Source: Ruegeria intermedia
GTDB lineage: Bacteria > Pseudomonadota > Alphaproteobacteria > Rhodobacterales > Rhodobacteraceae
Reading direction: 5' to 3'
DNA: 64,000 bases
Assembly (NCBI RefSeq): GCF_900129345.1
Contig: NZ_FQVK01000013.1
Location: 47,306-111,305, forward strand
In this document: in pieces, positions 18,979-27,576 of the stretch
Numbering within the stretch: the first letter of the stretch is position 1
How the letters are laid out: every line of letters begins with the position of its first letter
Position numbers and translations under genes: made by a program
The notes under the pieces: generated by a model
Databases searched by the model: none
What the model was told of the DNA's origin: nothing
The model's input: only the letters and a program-made list of their open reading frames with translations

Positions 18979-19029
18979 ATCGCGCTGGCGCGCGATGCCT
19001 CCGGCGGGGATATTTCGGGCCAGATGAAG
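18979..19029 (-). repeat. Dispersed repeat with hairpin tail, copy 2 (inverted)
   Basis: On the minus strand: CATCTGGCCCGAAATATC, then a hairpin ATCGCGC/GCGCGAT with four-base loop (18979-18996). It has one mismatch to the common head. It borders the left side of the insertion sequence remnants and is inverted relative to the copy on the right side (20574). Confidence 0.65.
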
Positions 19030-19101
19030 GGGTGAAGTGGTCCTGGAAAATCGGACAGCTGGCCAAGGTGTATTCAACCTCGTTGGAAAAATGCGCGGAC
19101 A

Positions 19102-19203
19102 GTGAAACGTCGAACGTTTACAGATCAACTCAAGGTCAATGTCGCGCTTGTGGCGCTGAGTCGCAACCAGACGAAACGGACGTTCGCGGCGCGCTATCAA
19201 GTT
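19102..19203 (+). pseudogene. IS3-family OrfA, N-terminal fragment
   Basis: The frame from GTG 19102 reads KRRTFTDQLKVNVALVAL and then a helix ending FAARYQV. This is the helix-turn-helix start of IS3-family OrfA proteins (usual form KRRxFTxxFKxxVALEAL). The match stops at about 19203, where sequence belonging to an IS5-type element begins. The rest of OrfA and the first part of OrfB are missing. Confidence 0.65.
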
Positions 19204-19979
19204 TGCCCTGGGGTCAGGTCGCTTAGCCAGAACATGACGACGGTTGCGAGCGCGATTGCTGAGAGGAAGACCTTTGGGCAACGGTCGTACCGGGTTGCCA
19301 CACGCCGCCAGTCCTTGAGGCTGCCGAACATGATCTCGATGCGGTTGCGGCGCTTGTCGTATTTCGCCGGTTTCTTCCGCTGTTGCCGGCTAGGGATGCA
19401 GGGGCGTATCCCTTTGTCTTTCAACGCTTCCCCGAACCAAGCAGCGTCGTATCCTCGATACTCCCAGCAGCCAGTCCATATTTTGCCAAACAGCTCAGCA
19501 AAGCCCGTGCCCCGATGTAATCGCTGACCTGACCAGCAGTGACAAACCAGTTGAGTGGCCGGCCCCGACTGTCGCAGATGGCGTACAGCTTGATATTCAT
19601 GCCGCCCTTGGTGCGGCCCCTCTCGGCAGGTTGCTTTGCAATTGCCTGCCGGGCAACGGATCAGGCGTCCACGCCGCCTTTTTTACGGCCATGCTGATCG
19701 CTGTGCGGTGTGCCATCAGATGAGTTGCGTCGATCATCACGGTCTTTTCCGCGCCGTGTTCGCCAGCCAGGCCGACCACCTATCTGCGTGAAGATGCCTT
19801 TCTCGCTCCAACGCTTCCAGAATTTGTAGAGTGTCCTGTACGGACCATATTCCCGAGGAGCATCCCGCCAGCGCAACCCATTGCAGTTGATGAAGATAAT
19901 CCCACTCTACACCCGCCTGTCATCGACCCTTGGCTTGCCGTGCGACTTCGGGAAGAAAGGGGCAAGTTTGGGACACTGC
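19204..19979 (-). mobile_element. Degenerate IS5-family (IS427-group-like) transposase
   Basis: Minus-strand pieces of one DDE transposase can be read in changing frames: FFPKSHGKPRVDDRRV, a stop codon (TAG for an expected Leu codon), SGIIFINCNGLRWRDAPREYG, then after a shift EKTVMIDATHLMAHRTA, then GRTKGGMN and VTAGQVSDYIGARALLS, then GYDAAWFGEALKDKGIRPC, KRRNRIEIMFGSLKDWRRV and ATRYDRCPKVFLSAIAL. At least three frameshifts and one nonsense codon make it dead. The first about 15 codons and that end of the element are missing. It sits between the IS3 OrfA and OrfB pieces. Confidence 0.8.
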
Positions 19980-19989
19980 AGCCGCAAAC

Positions 19990-20520
19990 CACAAACGCCC
20001 CACAATCAGCCAGCGGCATCCAGTCTATTTCTGTCTGCTGAAGAAGATGCGGATCGATTGGCCGAACCCGGTTTGATGTGCCGGCACCACCTTCGCACGG
20101 GTGCAGCCTGGCTTTCCGCCGCGGTTGGCGGTCGATGGCCGGGCAATGGTCGAGGGGTTGGAAGAACAATTCAGCAAGTTCGCTCCCCCCAAGATCACGA
20201 ACTCGAAACAAGGGTCGCAGTTCGCCGGATCGTCACGGAGCGCCAAGCTGAACGAAGCCGGTGCGCACATGTGCAAGGATCGGCTGTGTCGCCGCCAGGA
20301 CACCATCTTCATCGAGCGGCCGTGGCCCTCACCCATGCAGGAAGTAGCCCATCTCGAAGAAATTACCGGTTTCCAAGCCAGGCGGGTGATCGGAAACAGG
20401 ATGACGTACCACAACACGGAACGGCCGCATTCTTTTCTGCGCGAAGAATGCTCAAGGAAGCATTTTCGGACGGTCAAGATTGAAAAACGGCAGCGTGAAG
20501 CCCAACCCGGATACACCCCG
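19990..20520 (+). pseudogene. IS3-family OrfB transposase remnant
   Basis: Decayed integrase core: VYFCLLKKMRIDWPNPV then a stop, CAGTTFARVQPGF, then ITNSKQGSQFAGSS (normally N-T-D-Q-G-S-Q-F-T), DTIFIERPWPSPMQEV and GNRMTYHNTERPHSFL. The order and spacing match the IS3 (IS407/IS51-type) OrfB catalytic domain. The second catalytic Asp region reads NSKQGSQF and so has lost the acidic residue. Frameshifts and an internal stop show it is inactive. Same strand as the OrfA fragment, so both probably come from one IS3 copy split by the IS5 element. Confidence 0.7.
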
Positions 20521-20573
20521 GGAACGCTGCCAGGCTGCCCCAAAAAGTGGGAACGGTCCCAAGTGACCGCATA

Positions 20574-20620
20574 TTCATCTGGCCCCAAATATCCCGGGGG
20601 AGTCGCCCGGAAAGGGCGAC
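20574..20620 (+). repeat. Dispersed repeat with hairpin tail, copy 3
   Basis: The head CATCTGGCCCCAAATATC is followed by the hairpin GTCGCCC/GGGCGAC with loop GGAAA (20602-20620). It borders the right side of the insertion sequence remnants, and on the other strand lies just past the stop of the nitrile hydratase activator gene. Confidence 0.7.
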
Positions 20621-20634
20621 GGGGGCAGAGCCCC

Positions 20635-20970
20635 CTATTCGCGCGAAAGTCGAACCGGGCGCCCGTGTGGAGTGCTCAGAAACGCAGCCCTCCAAGCCTC
20701 GAACAAAGCGTCAAGCTCACTGCGCTCGGCGGCACCTGAGGAAATCAGAAGCGTCTCGAGCGTCTCCAGCCAGGCCAGGAAATAGTCTTCGCTGCCATCC
20801 AGTTCGCGGGCGACACCGTACCGCCTCAAGGTGCTTGAAAAGACCTCCGTCCATTCAACCCAGGAAAACCTTCCCGCCTCGTTCAGCGCAACCGTTGTGG
20901 CGAACAACTGTGCGTGCCAGGGTTGTTCGAACACCACGTCAGGTCGGATTGGTGGCGGGCATACCGTCAT
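20635..20970 (-). CDS. Nitrile hydratase accessory (activator) protein
   Basis: A 111-residue protein of the nitrile hydratase activator type, itself related to the beta-subunit N terminus: FEQPWHAQLFATTVALNEAG, FSWVEWTEVF and DYFLAWLETLETLL are the family blocks. In cobalt enzymes this protein helps load the metal by exchange with the alpha subunit. The ATG at 20970 overlaps the nthB stop (ATGA). It is the last gene of the nth operon and borders the insertion sequence remnants. Confidence 0.85.
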   Translation of the reverse strand: MTVCPPPIRPDVVFEQPWHAQLFATTVALNEAGRFSWVEWTEVFSSTLRRYGVARELDGSEDYFLAWLETLETLLISSGAAERSELDALFEAWRAAFLSTPHGRPVRLSRE

Positions 20971-21644
20971 GCCGGCTCCAGATAGCTTTGCCAAAGGTCA
21001 AGGATAACCTCGTCCTGCGGGCTTTCGGGGTGCGTCCAAAGTTGCGATGCCCGAAAGGCGACGGCGTAGAGCGGCTCAGGCGCTTCCCCCAGTCCGTGGG
21101 CGCTGGAATCCGGCAGCACGTGAGACCCGTGAACGCGAAGGATCCGCCCCTGCGCTCCGGCGGCGTATTTCGGCAATCGGGTATGGCCGCCACCGACCAA
21201 CCGGTTCCCCGCCGGCCGGCGCGTACGCACCAACTGCCCGACCTCGAACGCGACCTCGACGCTCGAAGGGCGGTCGGCCGGAGCACCCGTGGCCAGAACT
21301 TTTCCCACGGCGCCAGCTTGCAGCGCCCGAACCGCCAACGGATGTTCCGCCGTGGTGTCCACCCCGCGCAGCTCGTCCAAGCTGAGCACACCCGTTTCGA
21401 CCAACAGGTCAGCCAGGGCCGAGATCCATTTTTCGTAATAGGAAAACCGCGCATAGTCTTGCGGCGACAACCGCTCGCGCGCGTGGCGCGACATGTCGAT
21501 GTTCCACTGCCCCAGCGCGCCCGCGGCCAGCGTGACGGCCAGCGCCCGCGCTTGCCAGTCCTTGGCGAAGACCGGGGCCTCTTCCTTCTCGGGCCGGACC
21601 GGACCATCCCCGAACCGCCCGCCCATGTCGTGCACGCGGGTCAT
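20967..21644 (-). CDS. nthB: Nitrile hydratase beta subunit
   Basis: A 225-residue beta subunit. It starts with the family signature [13 protein letters not shown], has the helical [20 protein letters not shown] block and a C-terminal SH3-like barrel ([11 protein letters not shown] through [14 protein letters not shown]). With the alpha subunit it hydrates nitriles to amides. The frame is intact and of usual length. Its ATG overlaps the stop of nthA and its stop overlaps the activator start, so all three are translationally coupled. Because nthA is frameshifted here, ribosomes entering through nthA would end in the wrong frame, which may lower nthB expression. Confidence 0.9.
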   Translation of the reverse strand: MTRVHDMGGRFGDGPVRPEKEEAPVFAKDWQARALAVTLAAGALGQWNIDMSRHARERLSPQDYARFSYYEKWISALADLLVETGVLSLDELRGVDTTAEHPLAVRALQAGAVGKVLATGAPADRPSSVEVAFEVGQLVRTRRPAGNRLVGGGHTRLPKYAAGAQGRILRVHGSHVLPDSSAHGLGEAPEPLYAVAFRASQLWTHPESPQDEVILDLWQSYLEPA

Positions 21645-22254
21645 GCCGGCACCTTGGGCAGCCCTGTGCCGATCATGCTGTCGCGGGTGACCAGCGCCGC
21701 AAGTTCATCCTGGCTCATCCCCTCGGTGCCCGGTGGCCGCATCGGCAGGACGAGATAGCGCACCTCGGCCGTCGAATCCCACACGCGTACCGCCGTCTCG
21801 GGCGGCAAGCGCACGCCGAACTCTGCCAAGACCTTTCGCGGCTCGCGCACTGCGCGGGCGCGATAGGCGTCGGACTTGTACAGGAGGGCGGGATGCCCAG
21901 CAGCGGCCACGGGTAGCAGCTGCACAAGGTGCAGACGACCATGTTGTGCTGCTGCGGCGTGTTCTCGACCACCACCATGTGCTCGCCCTGCCGCCCGTAA
22001 TAGCCCAGATCGGCGACCAGTGGCGTCGCATCCTTCAGCAGCCCGGATTTGAACTCCGGGTCGGTCCATGCCTTTGCAACGACGCGCGCACCGTTCTGTG
22101 GCCCGATCCGGTTCTGATAGGTGTCGATGATCTCGTCCAGCGCCGCCGGATCGATCAGGCCTTTGCGGATGAGTACCGTTTCCAGCGCCTTCACGCGCAG
22201 GGCGGGCTCGGGCGGCAGCAAGGCGTGCGGGTGATCGGGGTCGTCATGTGGCAT
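21641..22254 (-). pseudogene. nthA: Nitrile hydratase alpha subunit, single-base frameshift
   Basis: The N-terminal frame ([17 protein letters not shown]) runs 124 codons through the metal-binding motif VCTLCSC (Cys 108, 111, 113; Thr at the second place marks the cobalt type) and [11 protein letters not shown]. It then goes out of frame. The C-terminal half continues one frame over as [18 protein letters not shown] to the stop. The family reads PPSWYKS here; the sequence has TCC-TG-TAC, lacking exactly one G of the Trp codon (plus-strand position 21880/21881). The total of 614 bases is one short of 205 codons. Everything else is well kept, so the loss is recent or a sequencing error. Confidence 0.9.
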
Positions 22255-22403
22255 GGCCGAAGCCTGCGCGATGCACCGCGTCCTGTCCACATCTTTCGAT
22301 GCAAAATCGCGGATGGATCCGGCTGTGGAAAACTCGTGACTTGCCCCTGCCCCCAAACTTGCTTAAGTACCCGGCGATACACGCCACGCCGTACAGGACC
22401 ACC

Positions 22404-22766
22404 ATGGAAAACGTCGTTCTCGTCATCCACCTTCTTCTGGCTTTGGGCCTGATCGCCGTCGTTCTGATGCAGCGGTCCGAGGGGGGCGGCCTTGGAATGG
22501 GCGGTGGCGGCGGCGCCATGACCGGCCGCGCAGCCGCGACGGCGTTGGGCAAACTGACCTGGATTCTTGCGGCCTGTTTCATCGTCACTTCGATCACGCT
22601 GACGATTCTGGCGGCGCAGAAATCGGCTGGCACATCGGTCATCGACCGGCTGGGCGTTCCGGCCCCGGTGGAAACCGAGGAAACCGCACCGGTGGTTCCG
22701 CCGGCCGAAGATCTGCTGCCTCCGGCACAGGGCGACAACGCGCCGCTGATTCCGCAGGCCGACTGA
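22404..22766 (+). CDS. secG: Preprotein translocase subunit SecG
   Basis: A 120-residue SecG: two membrane helices (VVLVIHLLLALGLIAVVLMQ and LTWILAACFIVTSITLTIL) separated by the Gly-rich RSEGGGLGMGGGGGAMTGR loop that identifies the family, then a Pro/Glu-rich tail. It is the small subunit of the SecYEG channel in the inner membrane. The start at 22404 has AGGA upstream. It is divergent from nthA. A hairpin follows the stop. Confidence 0.95.
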   Translation: MENVVLVIHLLLALGLIAVVLMQRSEGGGLGMGGGGGAMTGRAAATALGKLTWILAACFIVTSITLTILAAQKSAGTSVIDRLGVPAPVETEETAPVVPPAEDLLPPAQGDNAPLIPQAD

Positions 22767-22788
22767 TCCACAAAACCTAGAAACCTGA

Positions 22789-22821
22789 AAGAGAACGGCA
22801 ACAGCATCTTGCGGTTCTCTT
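22789..22821 (+). terminator. Hairpin behind secG
   Basis: AAGAGAACGGCAA and TTGCGGTTCTCTT pair over 13 positions with one mismatch. There is no long T-tract, so termination may be partial. Its right arm overlaps the -35 of the pyrG promoter. Confidence 0.5.
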
Positions 22822-22848
22822 GCGCTGTTTGCGCGAATCCTCTATATA
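22820..22848 (+). promoter_or_regulatory. Predicted sigma-70 promoter of pyrG
   Basis: TTGCGC (22820-22825) and TATATA (22843-22848) are separated by 17 bp. Transcription would begin near 22855, leaving a leader of about 70 nt before pyrG. Confidence 0.6.
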
Positions 22849-22924
22849 TGAAGTCCCGTGATGCTGCGGTTTTTCAGGCCGCCGGGCAGTTGGTAATGAC
22901 GTCTCACGGGAGCAGCCGAAAAAC

Positions 22925-24568
22925 ATGGCGCGTTTTATTTTCATCACTGGTGGTGTTGTTTCGTCGCTGGGCAAGGGGCTGGCCTCGGCCGCATTGGGCG
23001 CGTTGCTGCAGGCACGCGGATATTCGGTGCGCCTGCGTAAACTCGACCCCTATCTGAACGTCGATCCCGGCACCATGTCGCCCTTTGAACATGGCGAAGT
23101 CTTCGTCACCGATGACGGCGCCGAAACCGACCTGGACCTGGGCCACTACGAACGTTTCACCGGCGTTCCGGCACGCAAGACCGATTCCATTTCCTCGGGC
23201 CGCATCTACATGAACGTGCTCGAGAAGGAACGCCGCGGCGACTATCTGGGCAAGACCATTCAGGTCATTCCGCACGTCACCAACGAGATCAAGGATTTCA
23301 TCTCGATCGGCGAGGATGAAGTCGATTTCATGCTCTGCGAGATCGGCGGCACCGTGGGCGACATCGAGGGCCTGCCCTTCTTCGAGGCGATCCGCCAGTT
23401 CAGCCAGGACAAGCCGCGCGGCCAGTGCATCTTCATGCACCTGACCCTGCTGCCCTACATCAAAGCCAGCGGAGAGCTGAAGACCAAACCCACCCAGCAC
23501 TCGGTCAAGGAACTGCGCTCGATCGGTCTGGCCCCCGACATCCTGGTCTGCCGGTCCGAAGGTCCGATCCCGCAGAAAGAGCGCGAAAAGCTGGCCCTGT
23601 TCTGCAACGTGCGCCCCGATGCGGTGATCGCCGCGCAGGATCTGTCCACCATCTATGACGCGCCGCTGGCCTATCACAAGGAAGGGCTGGATCAGGCCGT
23701 CTTGGACGCCTTCCAGATCAGCCCGGCCCCCAAACCCGACCTGTCGAAATGGGAAGACGTCAGCGACCGCATCCACCATGCCGAGGGCGAGGTGAAGGTG
23801 GCCATCGTCGGCAAATACACCCAGCTGGAAGACGCTTACAAATCCATCGCCGAGGCGCTGACTCATGGCGGCATGGCCAACCGGGTCAAGGTCAAGGTCG
23901 AATGGGTCGATGCCGAGATCTTCGACACCGAGGACCCCGGCCCGCATCTCGAAGGTTTCCACGCCATCCTGGTGCCCGGCGGTTTCGGCGAGCGCGGCAC
24001 CGAGGGCAAGATCAAGGCCGCGCAATACGCGCGCGAACATCAGGTTCCCTATCTGGGCATCTGCCTGGGCATGCAGATGGCGGTGATCGAGGCCGCCCGC
24101 AACGTGGCCGGCATCGCCGGGGCGGGGTCCGAGGAATTCGACCACGAGGCCGGCAAGAAACGCTTTGAACCGGTGGTCTATCACCTCAAGGAATGGGTTC
24201 AGGGCAACGCCAAGATCGAACGCAAGGTGGGCGACGACAAGGGCGGCACCATGCGGTTGGGCGCCTACAACGCGGTTCTGACCGAGGGCTCCAAGGTGGC
24301 CAAGGTCTATGGCACCTGCGACATCGAGGAACGCCACCGCCACCGCTATGAGGTGGACATCAAGTACCGCGAACAACTGGAAAAGGCGGGCCTTAAATTC
24401 TCGGGCATGAGTCCCGACGGCCGCCTGCCGGAAATCGTCGAATGGGCGGACCACCCGTGGTTCATCGGGGTTCAGTATCACCCCGAACTGAAGTCCAAGC
24501 CCTTCGATCCGCACCCGCTGTTCAAGGACTTCGTGCGCGCGGCCAAGGAATCCTCGCGCCTGGTCTGA
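22925..24568 (+). CDS. pyrG: CTP synthase
   Basis: A 547-residue CTP synthase. The N-terminal synthetase domain begins [20 protein letters not shown] with [18 protein letters not shown]. The C-terminal class I glutaminase has [12 protein letters not shown], nucleophile Cys in [11 protein letters not shown] and the catalytic VQYHPELKS. It makes CTP from UTP, ATP and glutamine, subject in the family to GTP activation and CTP feedback. The insert CNV.. and the [11 protein letters not shown] block are intact. It stands alone behind its own promoter. Confidence 0.98.
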   Translation: MARFIFITGGVVSSLGKGLASAALGALLQARGYSVRLRKLDPYLNVDPGTMSPFEHGEVFVTDDGAETDLDLGHYERFTGVPARKTDSISSGRIYMNVLEKERRGDYLGKTIQVIPHVTNEIKDFISIGEDEVDFMLCEIGGTVGDIEGLPFFEAIRQFSQDKPRGQCIFMHLTLLPYIKASGELKTKPTQHSVKELRSIGLAPDILVCRSEGPIPQKEREKLALFCNVRPDAVIAAQDLSTIYDAPLAYHKEGLDQAVLDAFQISPAPKPDLSKWEDVSDRIHHAEGEVKVAIVGKYTQLEDAYKSIAEALTHGGMANRVKVKVEWVDAEIFDTEDPGPHLEGFHAILVPGGFGERGTEGKIKAAQYAREHQVPYLGICLGMQMAVIEAARNVAGIAGAGSEEFDHEAGKKRFEPVVYHLKEWVQGNAKIERKVGDDKGGTMRLGAYNAVLTEGSKVAKVYGTCDIEERHRHRYEVDIKYREQLEKAGLKFSGMSPDGRLPEIVEWADHPWFIGVQYHPELKSKPFDPHPLFKDFVRAAKESSRLV

Positions 24569-24602
24569 CACCGCCTTTCGGCTTGGGCTTGCGTTGCATT
24601 CC

Positions 24603-24627
24603 GTTCCGGGTCAGTTTGACCCGGAAC
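24603..24627. terminator. Perfect hairpin between pyrG and DUF1330 gene
   Basis: GTTCCGGGTCA and TGACCCGGAAC pair over 11 bp around loop GTT. No T-tract follows on either strand. It may end or protect the pyrG message. Confidence 0.5.
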
Positions 24628-24646
24628 AACCGCAGGGGGCAGTTTC

Positions 24647-24940
24647 ATGGCCAAAGGATACTGGGTGGCGCATGTCGACGTGAACGACATGGAGGCCTAC
24701 AAGAACTACATCGCCGCCAATGCCGAACCCTTCGCCGCCTATGGCGCGCGGTTTCTGGTGCGCGGCGGTCAGCGCCAGGTCAAGGAAGGTGCAGCCCGAG
24801 CCCGCACCGTGGTGATCGAATTCCCAAGCTACGAGGATGCGTTGGCCTGCTATGAAAGCGCGGGCTACCAGAAAGCCAAGGCCCTGCGCGAGCTGGTCTC
24901 GCTGGGTGATCTGGTGATCATCGAAGGCTATGACGGGTAG
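24647..24940 (+). CDS. DUF1330 protein
   Basis: A 97-residue dimeric alpha-beta barrel protein: GYWVAHVDVNDMEAYKNYI, then AAYGARFLVRGG, RTVVIEFPSYEDALACYES and a C-terminal LVIIEGYDG. This is the full-length DUF1330 pattern (monooxygenase-like ferredoxin fold). No enzymatic role is proven for the family. It has its own ribosome site (CAGGGGG upstream) and may be the first gene of the group running to the PhnD-like gene. Confidence 0.9.
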   Translation: MAKGYWVAHVDVNDMEAYKNYIAANAEPFAAYGARFLVRGGQRQVKEGAARARTVVIEFPSYEDALACYESAGYQKAKALRELVSLGDLVIIEGYDG

Positions 24941-24982
24941 TCCGGGCTTGGCGGACCACAAAATACGGAATAGTCTGCGCCA

Positions 24983-25432
24983 ATGTTGAAAAAGTTCTTT
25001 CAGGCGTTTCGCCCGCAGCAACAGACCACCTTGCCCGACCCGGACGCCGAACTGGCTCTGGGCGCGTTGCTGGTGCGCGTGGCTCAGGCCGACCGCGACT
25101 ACAAACTGGAAGAGATCCGGTTGATCGACCGCATTCTGGCACGCCTGTATCAGCACAACGCGATCGAGGCCGCCAAGGTCCGCGCCACCTGCGAGAAGCT
25201 GCACGCCGCCGCCCCCGACACCGACACCTTCGGCAAGCTGATCCGCGAAACGACGGATTTGCAGGAACGGCTGGCCGCGCTGGAGGCCCTGTGGGAGGTC
25301 GTGCTGGCCGACGGAAACTCGGATGAAGGCGAGATCAAGATCGTGGAAGAGGCGCGCATTGCCATGGGGCTCAGCTACAATGACAGCCAGGCCGCGCGCG
25401 AACGGGTGCAAAGCCGCTTGGACGCGGACTGA
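24983..25432 (+). CDS. TerB-like protein (first of a pair)
   Basis: A 149-residue helical protein. It has the TerB/DjlA-like acidic helix pattern: LALGALLVRVAQADRDYKLEE, RLIDRILARLY and LWEVVLADGNSDEGEIKIVE. TerB domains are all-helical, metal-associated in some cases, and occur in tellurite and stress-response systems; no tellurite genes are nearby. The gene 21 bp downstream encodes a clear paralogue, so this is a tandem duplication. Soluble and cytoplasmic. Confidence 0.8.
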   Translation: MLKKFFQAFRPQQQTTLPDPDAELALGALLVRVAQADRDYKLEEIRLIDRILARLYQHNAIEAAKVRATCEKLHAAAPDTDTFGKLIRETTDLQERLAALEALWEVVLADGNSDEGEIKIVEEARIAMGLSYNDSQAARERVQSRLDAD

Positions 25433-25452
25433 GCCACCGCTATATCTGCGGC

Positions 25453-25890
25453 ATGTTCAACGCCTTCCTGTCCCGGCTGACCCAGCCGCAGCCCGGTCCA
25501 CTGACCGATGACGACGCCCGGCTGGCCTTGGCCGCCCTGCTGGTACGCCTTGCCCGGTCCGACGATGACTATGCCGACACCGAGATGTCGCGCATCGACA
25601 AGGTTCTGGCCGAGCGCTACGGCCTGTCCCCGTTCGAGGCCGCAGGGCTGCGTGCCCGGGCCGAGGACCTCGAGGCCGAAGCGCCCGACACCGTCCGTTT
25701 CACCCGCGCCATCAAGGATGCGGTGCCCTACGATCACCGCCTCGGCGTGGTTCAGGCGCTGTGGTCGGTGGCGCTGGCCGACGGTCAACGGTCACAGGAC
25801 GAAGACTCGCTGCTGCGGCTGGTGGTCAGCCTTCTGGGCATCAGCGACGTGGACTCGGCCCGGGCCCGGCAGAAGGCGGCCAAATCGTGA
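25453..25890 (+). CDS. TerB-like protein (second of a pair)
   Basis: A 145-residue paralogue of the preceding protein, aligning along its length: LALAALLVRLARSDDDYADTE, RIDKVLAERYGLSP and ALWSVALADGQRSQDED. The conserved acidic pairs at the ends of helices 1 and 4 (DDDY, DGQ.S.DE) are shared by both copies. Its stop overlaps the GTG start of the PhnD-like gene (GTGA), so the two are co-translated. Confidence 0.8.
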   Translation: MFNAFLSRLTQPQPGPLTDDDARLALAALLVRLARSDDDYADTEMSRIDKVLAERYGLSPFEAAGLRARAEDLEAEAPDTVRFTRAIKDAVPYDHRLGVVQALWSVALADGQRSQDEDSLLRLVVSLLGISDVDSARARQKAAKS

Positions 25891-26648
25891 CGGCGATGCT
25901 GGGCATGTACGACATGCCCGCCCTTCGGCCCGTCAATGATCGCTTCTGGAGCCTGATTCGCACGCATTTGGCTGAAGGTCCGGGCCAACTGACCCGTGAT
26001 CGCGATTTCTGGGAGATCTGGCAGGACCCTGACCTGGTCTTTGCCCAGACCTGCGGCATGCCCTATCGCACCCGGCTGCACGGCACGGTGCATCTGGTTG
26101 GCACCCCCGACTATGGCCTGCCGGGGTGCCCGCCGGGGTACTATTGTTCGGTCTTCGTCGCTTGCGCCGATGATGCGCGGGGTCTGCCCGAATTGGCAAC
26201 CGGTGTTTTTGCCTACAACGAGGCCCTGTCCCAATCGGGTTGGTCCGCCCCGATCACGCATCTGTCCGAACTGGGCCTTGCACCGGCGCGCCTGCTGGAA
26301 ACCGGCGGACACGCTCTGTCGGCGCAAGCCGTGGCCGACGGACATGCCGATTTTGCAGCACTGGACGCGCTGACATGGGTGCTGCTGCAAGAGCATACCG
26401 ATCTGGGCCGGCGCCTGCGCCCGGTGGCAACCACGCGCCCCACCCCGGCGCTGCCTTACATCACTGCGATCACGCGCGATCCGGCACCCGTCGCCGCCGC
26501 GGTTCGCGCCGCGATCTCAGACCTTTCCCCGGCAGATCGCGCGGCGCTGCACATCCGCGGGTTGATCGACATTGCGCCTGATCTCTACCTTGCCGTTCCC
26601 AACCCGCCTCCGCCCGAGGCGGCAGTGCCCGAAAGCTGGCCAAATTGA
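25887..26648 (+). CDS. PhnD-like phosphate/phosphonate-type binding protein, no signal peptide
   Basis: A 253-residue periplasmic-binding-protein fold of the PhnD type: LGMYDMPALRPVNDRFWSLI, FAQTCGMPYRT, GTPDYGLPGCPPGYYCSVFV, FAYNEALSQSGWSAP and DFAALDALTW are the usual blocks, from memory of the family. It starts at GTG 25887 or ATG 25896 and has no secretion signal, and no permease or ATPase adjoins it. A soluble cytoplasmic or sensor role is therefore more likely than transport. Coupled to the TerB pair upstream. Confidence 0.75.
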   Translation: MTAMLGMYDMPALRPVNDRFWSLIRTHLAEGPGQLTRDRDFWEIWQDPDLVFAQTCGMPYRTRLHGTVHLVGTPDYGLPGCPPGYYCSVFVACADDARGLPELATGVFAYNEALSQSGWSAPITHLSELGLAPARLLETGGHALSAQAVADGHADFAALDALTWVLLQEHTDLGRRLRPVATTRPTPALPYITAITRDPAPVAAAVRAAISDLSPADRAALHIRGLIDIAPDLYLAVPNPPPPEAAVPESWPN

Positions 26649-26767
26649 CCACTGTCCTTGGCCGAATCGGAGATTTCAGGTCTTGAACTTGTCATTTGCG
26701 CATTGCATTGCTCTGGTTTTTCGGCCCTAGTACCGCACCAACGCACTCAACAACACCAGGACGACCC

Positions 26768-27544
26768 GTGACAGACAGCACTCCCGTCATCGAGATCAGG
26801 AACCTGCACAAAAGCTTTGGCAATCTCGAGGTCCTCAAAGGAGTGGACATCACCGCCCATCGCGGCGACGTGGTGTCGCTGATCGGGTCATCGGGGTCCG
26901 GCAAATCCACCCTGCTGCGCTGCTGCAACCTGCTGGAAGACAGCCAGGAGGGCGAGATCCTGTTCAAGGGCGAGCCGGTGCGCTGGACGGGAACCCGCGA
27001 TCATCGCCGCCCCGCCGATCCCAAGCAGGTGCTGCGCATCCGCACCAACCTGTCGATGGTGTTCCAGCAGTTCAACCTCTGGGCCCACATGACCATCCTG
27101 CAGAACGTGATGGAGGCCCCGATCACCGTGCTGGGCCGTGACCGGCACGAGGTCGAGGACAGCGCCCGCAGATATCTGGACAAGGTTGGCATCGGCGACA
27201 AATGCGACGCCTATCCCGCGCAACTGTCGGGCGGCCAGCAACAGCGCGCCGCCATCGCGCGCGCGCTCTGCATGGAGCCCGAGGCGCTGTTGTTCGACGA
27301 ACCGACCTCGGCGCTGGATCCCGAACTGGAACAGGAAGTGATCAAGGTGATCAAGGATCTGGCCGCCGAAGGCCGTACCATGATCATCGTCACCCATGAC
27401 ATGCAGATGGCCGCCGACATTTCAAGCCACGTGGTGTTTCTGCACAAGGGCCTGATCGAAGAAGAAGGCTCGCCCGAAGATATCTTCTCCGCGCCCGAAT
27501 CCGAACGGCTTCGGGGCTTCCTCTCCGCCACGATGGCGGCATAA
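26768..27544 (+). CDS. Polar amino acid ABC transporter, ATP-binding protein
   Basis: A 258-residue ATPase: Walker A GSSGSGKST, Q-loop FQQFNLW, signature LSGGQQQRAAIARAL, Walker B ALLFDEPTSALDP and switch VTHDMQMA. It closely follows the HisP/GlnQ type. The GTG at 26768 has AGGA seven bases upstream and gives the expected length. First gene of a four-gene importer (ATPase, binding protein, two permeases). The HisP-like RWTGTRDHRRPADPKQ insertion suggests a basic amino acid or opine class substrate. Confidence 0.93.
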   Translation: MTDSTPVIEIRNLHKSFGNLEVLKGVDITAHRGDVVSLIGSSGSGKSTLLRCCNLLEDSQEGEILFKGEPVRWTGTRDHRRPADPKQVLRIRTNLSMVFQQFNLWAHMTILQNVMEAPITVLGRDRHEVEDSARRYLDKVGIGDKCDAYPAQLSGGQQQRAAIARALCMEPEALLFDEPTSALDPELEQEVIKVIKDLAAEGRTMIIVTHDMQMAADISSHVVFLHKGLIEEEGSPEDIFSAPESERLRGFLSATMAA

Positions 27545-27576
27545 CATCAGAACAGTACCAAACAGGGGAGTTACCA

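Noticed and set aside
21878..21882. Programmed frameshift in nthA
   Set aside because: No slippery heptamer or downstream pseudoknot is apparent and the family shows no such mechanism; a deletion or read error is simpler.
22840..22924. tRNA or riboswitch in the pyrG leader
   Set aside because: No cloverleaf or conserved aptamer pattern can be drawn; the leader is about 70 nt with only a sigma-70 promoter in front.
22904..24571. A 555-codon open frame antisense to the whole of pyrG
   Set aside because: High GC with a strict codon pattern in pyrG creates a long mirror frame; the translation is His/Gly/Leu-rich without family motifs, while pyrG is unmistakable.
24983..25890. Tellurite resistance operon
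   Set aside because: Only TerB-like domains are present; terC, terD and terZ-type genes are absent, so a tellurite role is not supported.
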